Shown here: positions 8,628 to 17,223 of the stretch, piece by piece
Layout: each line of letters begins with the position of its first letter
Position numbering within the stretch: the stretch's first letter is position 1
From: Erythrobacter ramosus
GTDB lineage: Bacteria > Pseudomonadota > Alphaproteobacteria > Sphingomonadales > Sphingomonadaceae
Assembly (NCBI RefSeq): GCF_009828055.1
Contig: NZ_WTYB01000002.1
Span: forward strand, 744,001 to 808,000
DNA: 64,000 nucleotides
Direction: 5' to 3'
Notes under the pieces: model-generated
The model's database searches: none
The model's input: only the letters and a program-made list of their open reading frames with translations
Told to the model about the DNA's origin: nothing
Program-made: the position numbers and the translations under genes

Positions 8628-9374
8628 TCAGGCGGGGACTTCTGCCCCGCAGAAATCGAACACCCGGCCGGAATGTTCGGGCGTCAGGCCAGCGAGCACG
8701 CGCAGCAGATTGGTGGCGGCATCTTGCGGCGTGGTCAGTTGCCTCTCGGCAAGGCCCGACTGGAACGGCTGGGACAGGCCGCTATCGACCGTTCCCGGAT
8801 GCAGGCCGACAATCACGCTCTCGGGATGGGTGCGCGCCATTTCCAACGCGAAGTTCCGCAGCAGCATATTGAGCGCCGCCTTGCTCGCCCGGTAGGAATG
8901 CCATCCGCCAAGCCGGTTGTCCGAAATCGACCCGACCCGCGCCGAAAGCGCCGCGAAGGTGAAGGCGCTCCCGCGCGGCATGATGCCCAGCATATGCTTG
9001 GCGATCAGCGCCGGGCCGATGGTGTTCAATGCCAGAACCTCGGCCATAGCGGCGGGATCGAGGCGCTTGTACGTCCGCTCCGGCCCGGTGCCATCGGCCA
9101 GCGTCAGCACGCCGGTTGCTGCGATCACTAACTCGGGGGGATCAGCGCGCATCGCTTCGGCAGCTGCCGCGATGCTGGTCTCGTCCTTCAGATCGAAGGC
9201 GAACGGCCGGATTCCCGCGCCCTCAGGCCCCTGTCCCGCGCGCGATCCGGCATAAATTACCTCGGTCCCACCCGCCGCCAGCGCATCGCAAAGCGCACGG
9301 CCGATCCCGCCCGAAGCACCGAAAACGCATGCGATCCTTGGCGCGCCCTGCGCGCGCTGTCCTACATTATCCAT
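8628..9374 (-). CDS. SDR family NAD(P)-dependent oxidoreductase (CsgA/C-factor-like)
   Basis: A short-chain dehydrogenase/reductase of unknown substrate. Translation from ATG 9374 (MDNVGQRAQGAPRIACVFGA) gives 248 aa, the usual SDR length; the extension to 9464 carries no family signature. The cofactor loop is VFGASGGIGRAL (TGxxxGxG variant). The catalytic Ser is in FAALSARVGSIS and the YxxxK motif is in HSYRASKAALNM. The C-terminal GLHPGTVDSGLSQPFQ is typical of the C-factor branch. The spacing to the downstream methyltransferase is 70 bp with a hairpin between, so co-transcription is possible but not certain. Confidence 0.87.
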   Translation of the reverse strand: MDNVGQRAQGAPRIACVFGASGGIGRALCDALAAGGTEVIYAGSRAGQGPEGAGIRPFAFDLKDETSIAAAAEAMRADPPELVIAATGVLTLADGTGPERTYKRLDPAAMAEVLALNTIGPALIAKHMLGIMPRGSAFTFAALSARVGSISDNRLGGWHSYRASKAALNMLLRNFALEMARTHPESVIVGLHPGTVDSGLSQPFQSGLAERQLTTPQDAATNLLRVLAGLTPEHSGRVFDFCGAEVPA

Positions 9375-9564
9375 GCCTGTTAAAGCGCCCGCATGTCTCG
9401 CCAGTTCCCCGCTTTTTCCGGTGCAATTGAAGCAACTGCTGCACGCAGGTTGAGGGGGGAGCATTTTGTCCTTCTGGACAGTGTCTCATGTGTCTCCAAC
9501 AGCGGTCCCGTGCTGCGCTCAACATCTGTGCGAAAGCCTGCAACAATTGCCAGCCACCGCCCGC

Positions 9565-9592
9565 TTGCGCCGGGGGACAATGGCGTTAGATA
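9565..9592 (+). promoter_or_regulatory. Candidate sigma70-type promoter upstream of sdhB
   Basis: TTGCGC (9565-9570) and TAGATA (9587-9592) with a 16-bp spacer, ending 27 bases before the sdhB ATG in the 245-bp gap that separates it from the divergent SDR gene. Match by eye only; sphingomonad promoters are poorly defined. Confidence 0.25.
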
Positions 9593-9619
9593 GGGTGCAA
9601 ATCGAAACGGGATCAGTAC

Positions 9620-10399
9620 ATGGCGACCTTCACTCTCCCCAAGAATTCCAAGATCAATGCCGCTGGCAAGGTGCACAAGGCATCGGGTGGGCGCGTGAAG
9701 GCGTTCAAGGTCTATCGCTATGATCCCGACTCCGGCCAGAACCCGCGCTACGACAAGTTCGAGATCAATCTCGACGAATGCGGGCCGATGGTGCTGGACG
9801 CGCTGTTCAAGATCAAGAACGAGATCGACCCCACCCTGACCTTCCGCCGCTCGTGCCGCGAAGGGATCTGCGGGTCATGCTCGATGAACATGAACGGCAA
9901 GAACGGCCTCGCCTGCACCACCGCGATCGAGGATCTGAAGGGCGAGATTCGCATCACGCCGCTACCGCACATGGACGTGATCAAGGACCTGGTGCCGGAC
10001 TTCACGCACTTCTACGCGCAATACGCCTCGATCCGCCCGTGGCTCCAGACCGTCACCCCGACGCCGAGCGGCAAGGAGCGGCTGCAATCGCCCGAACAGC
10101 GCGAACAGCTCGATGGGCTCTACGAGTGCATCCTGTGCGCCTGCTGCTCGACCTCGTGCCCGAGCTATTGGTGGAATTCTGACAAGTTCCTCGGCCCGGC
10201 GATCCTGCTTCAGGCCTATCGCTGGCTGGCCGACAGCCGGGACGAGATGACCGGTGAGCGGCTTGACGATCTGGAAGACCCGTTCCGCCTCTATCGCTGC
10301 CACACGATCATGAACTGCGCGAATGTGTGCCCCAAGGGTCTCAGCCCGGCCAAGGCGATCGCCGAAACCAAGAAGATGATGGCCGAACGCGCGATCTGA
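9620..10399 (+). CDS. sdhB: Succinate dehydrogenase iron-sulfur subunit
   Basis: The electron-transfer subunit of respiratory complex II, passing electrons from FAD-SdhA through three Fe-S clusters to ubiquinone at the inner membrane. It has 259 aa, normal length. The 2Fe-2S site is [16 protein letters not shown] with a later Cys in NGLACTT. The 4Fe-4S and 3Fe-4S ligands are in [16 protein letters not shown] and [14 protein letters not shown]. All cluster cysteines are present. It lacks its usual neighbours: sdhC, sdhD and sdhA are not in the window, and the gene upstream is a divergent SDR. It is followed 32 bp later by a thioesterase and then zapE on the same strand. Confidence 0.97.
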   Translation: MATFTLPKNSKINAAGKVHKASGGRVKAFKVYRYDPDSGQNPRYDKFEINLDECGPMVLDALFKIKNEIDPTLTFRRSCREGICGSCSMNMNGKNGLACTTAIEDLKGEIRITPLPHMDVIKDLVPDFTHFYAQYASIRPWLQTVTPTPSGKERLQSPEQREQLDGLYECILCACCSTSCPSYWWNSDKFLGPAILLQAYRWLADSRDEMTGERLDDLEDPFRLYRCHTIMNCANVCPKGLSPAKAIAETKKMMAERAI

Positions 10400-10431
10400 T
10401 CCTCGCAGACTGACCGGACAGGCGCGTAGAT

Positions 10432-10929
10432 ATGGCGACCAGCGAACCCATCAACGCGCCGTTCGATCACCACCCCCTCGCGCCCGATGAATGCGGCGGT
10501 GAGGCTGGCTGGCACAGCTGGAATCTGGTCGACAGGACGCGGTTCAACACGGCTGTTCTCGGCGATATGCGGGTGCGCAAGGAGGGCGACAAATGCCGCC
10601 TGCGGATGTTCCCCGAACGCCGCCACACCAATCTGGGCGACAACATCCACGGCGCGGTGACGCTGGGCTTGATCGACATTGCCCTGTTCGCCGCGATGCA
10701 CATCAACGGCAGCGGCGAGGCCGGGCCTTCGGTCACGGTCGAACTCTCGACGCAATTCGTGGGCGCAGGCGATCCCACGCGTCCGCTCGATGCCGTCAGC
10801 GAGATCGTGCGCGAGACGGGGCGGATGCTGTTCCTGCGCGGCTTTGCCACCCAACCCCGCGATGACGGGACCGAGGATATCATCGCCAGCTATTCGGGCA
10901 TCGTACGCAAGATGCGCTCGCGCGTGTGA
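10432..10929 (+). CDS. PaaI-type hotdog-fold thioesterase
   Basis: Probably hydrolyses an acyl-CoA thioester; substrate unknown. At 165 aa it is one hotdog domain. The core NIHGAVTLGLIDIALFAAMH matches the PaaI/4HBT family pattern, in which HG and a downstream acidic residue on the long helix form the active site (here His in NIHGA and Asp in LIDIA). The strand GPSVTVELSTQFVGAG follows as expected. It starts 32 bp after sdhB, and its stop overlaps the GTG start of zapE, so the three genes probably form one transcript. The pairing with sdhB and zapE suggests a housekeeping role but does not define the substrate. Confidence 0.85.
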   Translation: MATSEPINAPFDHHPLAPDECGGEAGWHSWNLVDRTRFNTAVLGDMRVRKEGDKCRLRMFPERRHTNLGDNIHGAVTLGLIDIALFAAMHINGSGEAGPSVTVELSTQFVGAGDPTRPLDAVSEIVRETGRMLFLRGFATQPRDDGTEDIIASYSGIVRKMRSRV

Positions 10930-12041
10930 GCGGGCTGCTGGCCCGTTACGATGCGCTGATCGCCAGCGATGAGCTTCGCGCAGACCCGGATCAGCGCGCA
11001 GCGGCGGAGAAGCTGGCTGCGCTCCAAACCGCGCTTGAGGCCGAGGCTCCCTCGGGTAGGCTGCTGGGCAAGTTATTCGGCAAGAAACCCACGCCCCCTC
11101 GTGGCATCTACATCTGGGGCGGCGTCGGGCGCGGCAAGTCGATGCTGATGGACCTGTTCGTCCAGACGCTCGCCATTCCGGCAAAACGCCGGGTCCACTT
11201 CCATGCCTTCATGCTCGAAGTCGACCGCCGCATCGCCGAGGCGCGCAAGGCGCAGTTAAAGGACCCGCTGATAGCGGTCGCCACGCGCCTGTCCGAGGAG
11301 GTGCGCTGTCTGGCCTTTGACGAAATGGTGGTGAACAACACCGCCGATGCCGCGATCATGGGCCGGTTCTTCACCGCGCTGATGGAGGCGGGCACGGTGA
11401 TCGTCACCACCAGCAACCGCCCGCCGCGCGATCTCTACAAGGACGGGCTTAACCGCTCGCTGTTCCTGCCCTTTATCGATCTGGTCGAGCGCGAGATGGA
11501 CGTGCTGTCGCTGAACGGCCCGACGGATTACCGGCTCGACCGGATCGGCGACCTTACGACATGGCACGCACCAATTGGCGATAGCGCGACAGCGCAGGTG
11601 CGCGAGGCGTTCTTCCGTCTCACTGACTTCGAACCCGAAGACGCTGCCCATGTACCGAGCGGCACGCTTGATCTGGGCGGCGGGCGCACGCTGCATGTGC
11701 CCAAGAGCCTCAAGGGCGTCGGCGTCTTCAGTTTCAAGAAGCTGTGCGGGGAGAACCGCGGCGCGGCGGATTATCTCGCGATCGCGCGCAGCTTTCACAC
11801 CGTGATCCTCGTCGGCATTCCGCGCATGGGGCCGGAGAACCGGAACGAGGCGATCCGCTTCACCAAGCTGATCGACGCGCTCTACGAACACCGCGTGAAG
11901 CTGTTCGTGACCGCCGCCGCCGAACCGGAAGCGCTGTATCAGGCGGGCGATGGCGCCTTCGAATTCGAGCGCACGGTCAGCCGCCTCAACGAAATGCAGA
12001 GCGCGGAATATATGGCGCTGGGGCACGGCACCGAAGACTAA
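10926..12041 (+). CDS. zapE: ZapE/AFG1-family ATPase (cell division protein ZapE)
   Basis: A P-loop ATPase of the AFG1/LACE1/ZapE family; E. coli ZapE associates with the divisome and mitochondrial homologues act in protein quality control. It has 371 aa. Walker A is IYIWGGVGRGKSML near residue 64; Walker B is VRCLAFDEMVVNN. The family arginine-rich block TSNRPPRDLYKDGLNR follows. The start is GTG 10926, overlapping the thioesterase stop (GTGA). The N-terminus MSGLLARYDALIASDELR is normal for the family. Its stop overlaps that of the convergent amidotransferase gene, leaving no space for a terminator. Confidence 0.93.
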   Translation: MSGLLARYDALIASDELRADPDQRAAAEKLAALQTALEAEAPSGRLLGKLFGKKPTPPRGIYIWGGVGRGKSMLMDLFVQTLAIPAKRRVHFHAFMLEVDRRIAEARKAQLKDPLIAVATRLSEEVRCLAFDEMVVNNTADAAIMGRFFTALMEAGTVIVTTSNRPPRDLYKDGLNRSLFLPFIDLVEREMDVLSLNGPTDYRLDRIGDLTTWHAPIGDSATAQVREAFFRLTDFEPEDAAHVPSGTLDLGGGRTLHVPKSLKGVGVFSFKKLCGENRGAADYLAIARSFHTVILVGIPRMGPENRNEAIRFTKLIDALYEHRVKLFVTAAAEPEALYQAGDGAFEFERTVSRLNEMQSAEYMALGHGTED

Positions 12042-13936
12042 GCGCTCACCCCGAGCTGGGTGAGCGATTTCTCCAGCATGAGCAATTGCCACAGCGTGCG
12101 CGAATGGTCCGCGCGGCCGGCGATATGGGCTTCGGCCATGGCGCTGATCGCCTGCGGGTCGAAGAACCCGGTTTGCGCCAGCCCGCCGCTCGCCCCGATT
12201 CCCCGCGCCGCGCCCGCCAGCGGCCCCCTCAGCCATTCGGCAATTGGGGTCACGAAGCCCTGCTTGGGCCGATAGAGAATGTCGTGCGGCAGATAGCGTT
12301 CGAGCGATTTCTTGAGCAGATACTTGCCCGTCGAACCCTTGACCCGCATCCCTTCGGGCAACCTTGCGGCGAACTCGACGAGGCGGTGATCGAGCAGCGG
12401 CTCGCGCGCTTCGAGGCTCACCGCCATGCTGGTGCGGTCGACTTTGGTGAGAATATCGCCCGGCATCCAGAACATCAGATCGGCATATTGCGCGCGGTCG
12501 AGCCCTGAGCGGCCCGGCGCGGCGCGCATCAGGGCGATCAGCTCATCCTCACCGCGGAAGCCTTCGAGGCTGGCGGTGAAGCTGTCCGAATACAACACCC
12601 GGCGCGCTTCGGGCAGCATCACGGAAAGCCCGCGCGCATAACCTTCCTCACCGCTCTCGGCGAGGGCCAGCAGGGTTGACTTGGCGCGCAGAGGACGGGG
12701 TGCCCAGTCGGCCTTGGGCCATGCCCGGCCCAATGTCCCAAACAAAGGCGCGCGCAGGCCAGCGGGCAGGATCGAGCGCGCGCGTTCCTCGTGGTGGTGG
12801 AAAACTTGCCGCCGGTATCCGCCGAACGCTTCGTCCGCGCCGTCGCCCGAGAGCGCCACGGTCACCCGTTCGCGCGCAAGCTGGCACACGCGCCACGTGG
12901 GCAGAGCCGAAGCATCGGCGAAGGGTTCATCGAACATCGCGGCAAGCTGGTCGATGGCGCTGAAATCGTCGGTCGCAACAATCCGCTCGGCATGATCGGC
13001 GCCGAATTTGGCGGCGACCTGACGGGCATAGGACGTCTCGTCATAGGCGGCGACATCGAAGCCGATCGAGCAGGTCTGCACCGGCTGGCTCGACGCTTCG
13101 CTCATTAGCGCGACGACGCCCGAACTATCCACCCCGCCCGAAAGAAACGCCCCCAGCGGCACGTCCGACACCATGCGCGACCGCACGCCTTCACGCAGCA
13201 GGTGGACGAGCTGCGCCGACAGATCCGCCTCGCTCCCCCGCTCGCGCTGGGTAAAGTCAATGTCCCACCACCGCTGCGGCCGTCCGGGCGTGCGGCCCTG
13301 TTCCAGCAGCCAGAAATGGCCAGCAGGCAGCTTCTCCACGCCTGCGAGGATCGAATGCGTATCCGGGACATAGCCCCACGTCATGTAAGCCTCGATTGCC
13401 TGCGGGTTCACGCGGCGGCGCAGCAGCGGGTGCGCGAGCAGGCCCTTCAGTTCCGAGGCAAAGGCGATGCTGCCATCCGACAGCGGCGCGTAGTACAGCG
13501 GCTTCACCCCGAACCGGTCGCGCGCCAAGAACAGCTGGCGCTTGTCGCGATCGTACAGCGCGAAGGCGAACATCCCGTCGAGCCGTTTCAGGCAATCCAC
13601 CCCCCAGCGCTGCCACGCGGCGAGGATCACCTCGGTGTCGCCCGAGGTGCGGAACGTAAACCCGGCCTGCTCAAGCTCGCGGCGCAGTTCGCGGAAGTTG
13701 TAGATCTCGCCGTTGAAGACGATCACCGCGCGCCCATCGGGCGTGTGCATCGGCTGGGGAGACCCGGCGAGGTCGATGATCGACAGGCGGCGGTGGCCGA
13801 GGCCCACGCCCTGATCGGTCCACACCCCCGACCCGTCAGGCCCACGATGGGCGAGCGCGTCGCACATCCGCTCGACCCGCGACGGGTCAACCGGCTTGGG
13901 CGTTTCGGCATGGAAGATCCCGGCAATCCCGCACAT
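12038..13936 (-). CDS. asnB: Glutamine-hydrolysing asparagine synthase family, XrtA/PEP-CTERM-associated amidotransferase
   Basis: Transfers ammonia from glutamine to a carboxylate through an acyl-adenylate. In exosortase A loci the substrate is probably a sugar or polymer component, not free aspartate (inference from context). It has 632 aa. The mature N-terminal nucleophile is Cys2 (MCGIAGIFHAE), followed by the class II glutaminase residues in LAHRGPDGSG, FNGEIYNFRELR and SGDTEVIL. The synthetase domain has the PP-loop FLSGGVDSSGVV, then VALSGDGADEAFGGYRR and GDILTKVDRTSMA. All motifs are intact. It is the last gene of the minus arm, 11 bp after xrtA, and its TAG stop interlocks with the zapE stop. 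Confidence 0.93.
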   Translation of the reverse strand: MCGIAGIFHAETPKPVDPSRVERMCDALAHRGPDGSGVWTDQGVGLGHRRLSIIDLAGSPQPMHTPDGRAVIVFNGEIYNFRELRRELEQAGFTFRTSGDTEVILAAWQRWGVDCLKRLDGMFAFALYDRDKRQLFLARDRFGVKPLYYAPLSDGSIAFASELKGLLAHPLLRRRVNPQAIEAYMTWGYVPDTHSILAGVEKLPAGHFWLLEQGRTPGRPQRWWDIDFTQRERGSEADLSAQLVHLLREGVRSRMVSDVPLGAFLSGGVDSSGVVALMSEASSQPVQTCSIGFDVAAYDETSYARQVAAKFGADHAERIVATDDFSAIDQLAAMFDEPFADASALPTWRVCQLARERVTVALSGDGADEAFGGYRRQVFHHHEERARSILPAGLRAPLFGTLGRAWPKADWAPRPLRAKSTLLALAESGEEGYARGLSVMLPEARRVLYSDSFTASLEGFRGEDELIALMRAAPGRSGLDRAQYADLMFWMPGDILTKVDRTSMAVSLEAREPLLDHRLVEFAARLPEGMRVKGSTGKYLLKKSLERYLPHDILYRPKQGFVTPIAEWLRGPLAGAARGIGASGGLAQTGFFDPQAISAMAEAHIAGRADHSRTLWQLLMLEKSLTQLGVSA

Positions 13937-13947
13937 GGTCTTGCCGC

Positions 13948-14952
13948 CTAGAGCAGCACAGCCAGCGCGGCAATCGCCGCCAGGGCAGTGATCGCGAGCG
14001 CGGCGCTGGTGGGCGCAAAGCGCAAGGCCTCGGCGCTTGCGATCAGTTGCCAGTCGGCAATCGCGGCGGCGGGCCAGCCATAGGCTTCAGGTTCACGCTC
14101 GAAAAGCCGCCATGCCCCGCCGAGCAGAGCGGCGAGCACGATGGCGAAGAAAATCCAGCCATAGACGATGTGATCGAAGCCGGTCGCCTGCTCGGCCCCG
14201 ATGAACTGCGCTACGTAGATCGTCGCCCAAGCGCGCACGCCATTGGCGAGGATCGGCACGATGATGCAGGCGGCGAGGAAAGCCGCGCGGCGGGTCCAAC
14301 TTTCAAAGCGGGTGAAGCACACCAGCACGGCGAGCGTTACCATCGCGATCAGGAATTTCACCCCGGAGCACGCCTCGGCGACGATGAACAGGCCGGCGGG
14401 CGTGTGGATGTGGATGCCCTCGATCCGCGCGGGCACGCCGCTCAAGTGGGTGAGCGCGATGGCGATTTCGGCGGTCACGGTTTGCAGCGGCGGAATGATT
14501 TCGTCGCCGAACGGCACGAGGAAGCTCGCAAAGGCGAGCGGCAGGGCGAGCAGCACGCTAACGCGCAGGCCGAGCACGGTGACGACCGCCGCTTGCAACG
14601 CAGCCACCGCGCCCACTTGCGCGATAAGGTTGATGCCGCGTGTCTCGCCAACCCACCACAAGCTCAGCGCCGTTGCGACGCCGATAAGGCCCGGCCAGAA
14701 TGGCTGCGGCGTGACCGCGGCGAGTTCTTCCTCCTTCAGCCCCACAAGCCAGGCGGTGATGAAAGGGACGAGCAGCAGGTGGTTGTACGTATCAATGTTC
14801 CACCACTGATGCAGCATCGCGCTCCAGCTTTGCGCCGTCACCGCGATCAGTACCGCCGCCGCTAATGCGAGCGCGCCAAGCGGGCCGCGCCATGCGACGG
14901 GAAGGCTGGCTGAGGCAGGTGCTGAGGGAAATGTGGCGGTCTCAGGCGGCAT
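13948..14952 (-). CDS. xrtA: Exosortase A
   Basis: A multi-pass inner-membrane cysteine protease/transpeptidase that recognises the C-terminal PEP-CTERM signal of exported proteins, analogous to sortases. It has 334 aa with about eight hydrophobic segments. The family catalytic triad is clear: Cys195 in VAEACSGVKFL, Arg240 in NGVRAWATIYVAQ and His261 in GFDHIVYGWIFF. It overlaps the upstream glycosyltransferase by 11 bases. The protein ends shortly after a last hydrophobic segment and has no EpsI (DUF3485) domain, which in many relatives is fused to or encoded beside the exosortase. No separate epsI is visible in the window. Confidence 0.95.
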   Translation of the reverse strand: MPPETATFPSAPASASLPVAWRGPLGALALAAAVLIAVTAQSWSAMLHQWWNIDTYNHLLLVPFITAWLVGLKEEELAAVTPQPFWPGLIGVATALSLWWVGETRGINLIAQVGAVAALQAAVVTVLGLRVSVLLALPLAFASFLVPFGDEIIPPLQTVTAEIAIALTHLSGVPARIEGIHIHTPAGLFIVAEACSGVKFLIAMVTLAVLVCFTRFESWTRRAAFLAACIIVPILANGVRAWATIYVAQFIGAEQATGFDHIVYGWIFFAIVLAALLGGAWRLFEREPEAYGWPAAAIADWQLIASAEALRFAPTSAALAITALAAIAALAVLL

Positions 14953-16162
14953 GGCGCTGCCCCTCGTCCGCCATGCCGATCAACCCCGCGAGCGGGGCTA
15001 GCATCGCATCCCAGCCATGATGGTCGAGCACGAACCGCCGCGCTGCCGCGCCGATCCGGGCGGGAGCCTCGGGATCACGCAGCAGCGCTTCGATGCGGGC
15101 GCACATGGCGGCGGGATCGGGCGGACACACCAGCCAATCCTCGCCATCGCTGGCGGCAATGCCGGTCGCCGCATCGGGCGTCAGCACCACGGGCTTGGCC
15201 ATCGCCATGGCTTCGAGCACCTTGTTCTGCACCCCGCGCGCAATCAGCAGCGGGGCAAGCACGGCATCGGCGGCAGCGATGAAGGGGCGCACATCGGGCA
15301 CCTCGCCCCACACCTGCACACCGGGGGTGCCGTGGTGGGCCATGAGCTTGCCCGTAGGGTTGCGCCCCACGACATGGAACATCGCCTGCGGGAAACGCGC
15401 GCGCAGCTTGGGCATCAGCGCTTCGATCACCCACAGCGCGGCCTGCTCGTTGGGGCGGTAGTCCATCTGGCCGGTGAAGGCGAAGTGCGGCCCCGGCAGG
15501 CCTGCGACCACCGGATGCGGAATGGTGGCGGCAGGGTCGAAAAAGGCCGCATCAATACCGTTACCGATTACTTCGACATTGACCTTGTCCGGTGCAGTCA
15601 GCCGGCTGCGGTAGAGCGCCGCCTCGGCTTCGGAGATCAGGATTGTCGCATCGGCGCGCGCGCCAAGCCGTTCTTCCTCGATCGCCAGCAACCGCGCCTC
15701 GCGGGCGTTGAGCCAAACGCGCTCGCCTACATCGGCGTAGCTGGCAAACTTGGCGCTATCGACGTCGCACAGGTCAATCACGACGCGGCCCTTGAAGTCC
15801 GCAGGGATGTATTGACCCATCTGGCCGGAGAAGATGACGATCACAGCGATGTTGTGGGCCGTGATCGTATCATGCACCCATGCTTCAAGCTTGCGGCTGT
15901 GGAATGCAGTCAGGCTGACCGGCTTGCCGGTCAACACGGCTTCTATCCCCGCCAGCGGCAAGGGCTTGGTGCGCGGGGCGATGCAATGTGAGGCCGCCAG
16001 CGCCGCCAATGCATCCTCGCCTTCACCGGCGCTCTCGGCAAAGCAGCCGACATGGACCGGAGCAAGCCGCGCCAGCGCTTTCAGCAGATTATGCGAGCGG
16101 ATCCGGTCACCCCGGTCGGGTGGGAATGGCACCCGGTGGGCGAGGAACAGGATCTCCCCCAT
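14942..16162 (-). CDS. GT4 glycosyltransferase, XrtA/PEP-CTERM-associated (TIGR03087-like sugar transferase)
   Basis: A predicted cytoplasmic glycosyltransferase for assembly of the exopolysaccharide linked to the exosortase system. The start is ATG 16162 (MGEILFLAHRVPFPPDRGDR, 406 aa), which shares one base with the FemAB stop (TGATG). The frame open to 16657 is a shadow of the FemAB gene. The N-terminal Rossmann half has the characteristic HRVPFPPDRGDRIRSHNLL; the C-terminal half has FTGQMDYRPN and the GT4 loop GVQNKVLEAMAMAKPVV with the nucleotide-sugar-binding Glu. It is the only glycosyltransferase in the locus, so others must be encoded elsewhere. The donor sugar cannot be told from sequence. 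Confidence 0.88.
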   Translation of the reverse strand: MGEILFLAHRVPFPPDRGDRIRSHNLLKALARLAPVHVGCFAESAGEGEDALAALAASHCIAPRTKPLPLAGIEAVLTGKPVSLTAFHSRKLEAWVHDTITAHNIAVIVIFSGQMGQYIPADFKGRVVIDLCDVDSAKFASYADVGERVWLNAREARLLAIEEERLGARADATILISEAEAALYRSRLTAPDKVNVEVIGNGIDAAFFDPAATIPHPVVAGLPGPHFAFTGQMDYRPNEQAALWVIEALMPKLRARFPQAMFHVVGRNPTGKLMAHHGTPGVQVWGEVPDVRPFIAAADAVLAPLLIARGVQNKVLEAMAMAKPVVLTPDAATGIAASDGEDWLVCPPDPAAMCARIEALLRDPEAPARIGAAARRFVLDHHGWDAMLAPLAGLIGMADEGQRHAA

Positions 16163-17223
16163 CACGCCAGCCCGCGCGCGATCCACGGCCCTAGTGTGTT
16201 GGCGATCGGCAGCGGCAGCTTCTTCCACAGCTCGATCTTGCGGCTGAAGCTGGTGTCGGTCGGGTCGATATTGCGGGCAGGCTGGCCGGGGGCGGTCCAT
16301 GCGCCATAGGTCAGCGGCTGCGGCACAAAGCCCCAGTTCTTCTTGAAGGCGAACGGCCCGCTTCCCGTCTTGGAGCGCCCGAAATCGAACCGGGCTATCC
16401 CCTGCCTGCGGGCGTGGAGCATCAGCTCGTAATACATCAACTCGTTGGCGCGTGCTGCCCGCGCGGCGAACACGCCGCCGCCCCAGAACGGCATGACCAC
16501 GTCGCCGTGATAGAAGCTCAGGACACTCGCCAGCGGGGTTTCGCCCTGCCAGACCGTGACAATGTCGCTGCTGGACGGGAAGGCCTCCAGCATCGCCGCG
16601 AACAGCGAGCGCGAGAACACCGGAGTGCCAAGATTGCGCACGCTCGCGCTGTAGCAAGCGTAATGCGCGGCGAGATCGGCAGCGCTGCGCCCGATGGTGA
16701 TGCGGTGGCCAAACGTCAGGCCCTTCCTGACCTCGGCGCGGGCGCGTTTCGGAATGGCAAGCAGTTCTGCCTGATCGTCAACGGCAAGCGCGCGCTCGAA
16801 CCCGCAGTGCTTGTCCGACCATGCTGTCCAGCCATCGGGGATCGCGCCGCCGCGCAGCTCGATACCGGTAAAGCCGCCGGCATGCGCATAACTCTGCGCA
16901 CGCTGGGCGAGGACCTGCGCGGCGTTATCGCTATGTGCGATGATGCCGCCACCGACCCCGAACCCGCTCGACACCAGCGCCTTGCCGAACAGCACGGAAC
17001 GCGCCTCGGTCAAAGGCAGCCAGCCTGTCACGACACCAAGTCGTTCGGCGATCAGACCCGCCGCGCGCTGGCGCGTTCCGGCCTCGACTGCTTGCAACCA
17101 TGCCGGACGGTGGAACAGGCTTGCGCCCGTCTCCGCAACGAAACCCTCGATCCGGCGCAGGTCAGCGGCGTCGCCGAAATCGACAACCCGCACGACCTCT
17201 CCGGCTTTCACCGGCGCATTCAT
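16162..17223 (-). CDS. FemAB-family XrtA/PEP-CTERM-associated protein
   Basis: A predicted aminoacyl/acyl transferase with a tandem GNAT-like (FemAB/BioF2) fold; its substrate in exosortase loci is unknown. It has 353 aa. Visible family marks include the N-terminal ETGASLFHRPAWLQAVE, the central RAEVRKGLTFGHR and the C-terminal MYYELMLHARRQGIARFDFG followed by KTGSGPFAFKKNWGF. The stop shares a base with the GT4 start, and the start overlaps the deacetylase stop by 4 bases, which argues for translational coupling. A second protein of the same broad fold is encoded on the plus arm (27216-28202). Confidence 0.87.
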   Translation of the reverse strand: MNAPVKAGEVVRVVDFGDAADLRRIEGFVAETGASLFHRPAWLQAVEAGTRQRAAGLIAERLGVVTGWLPLTEARSVLFGKALVSSGFGVGGGIIAHSDNAAQVLAQRAQSYAHAGGFTGIELRGGAIPDGWTAWSDKHCGFERALAVDDQAELLAIPKRARAEVRKGLTFGHRITIGRSAADLAAHYACYSASVRNLGTPVFSRSLFAAMLEAFPSSSDIVTVWQGETPLASVLSFYHGDVVMPFWGGGVFAARAARANELMYYELMLHARRQGIARFDFGRSKTGSGPFAFKKNWGFVPQPLTYGAWTAPGQPARNIDPTDTSFSRKIELWKKLPLPIANTLGPWIARGLA

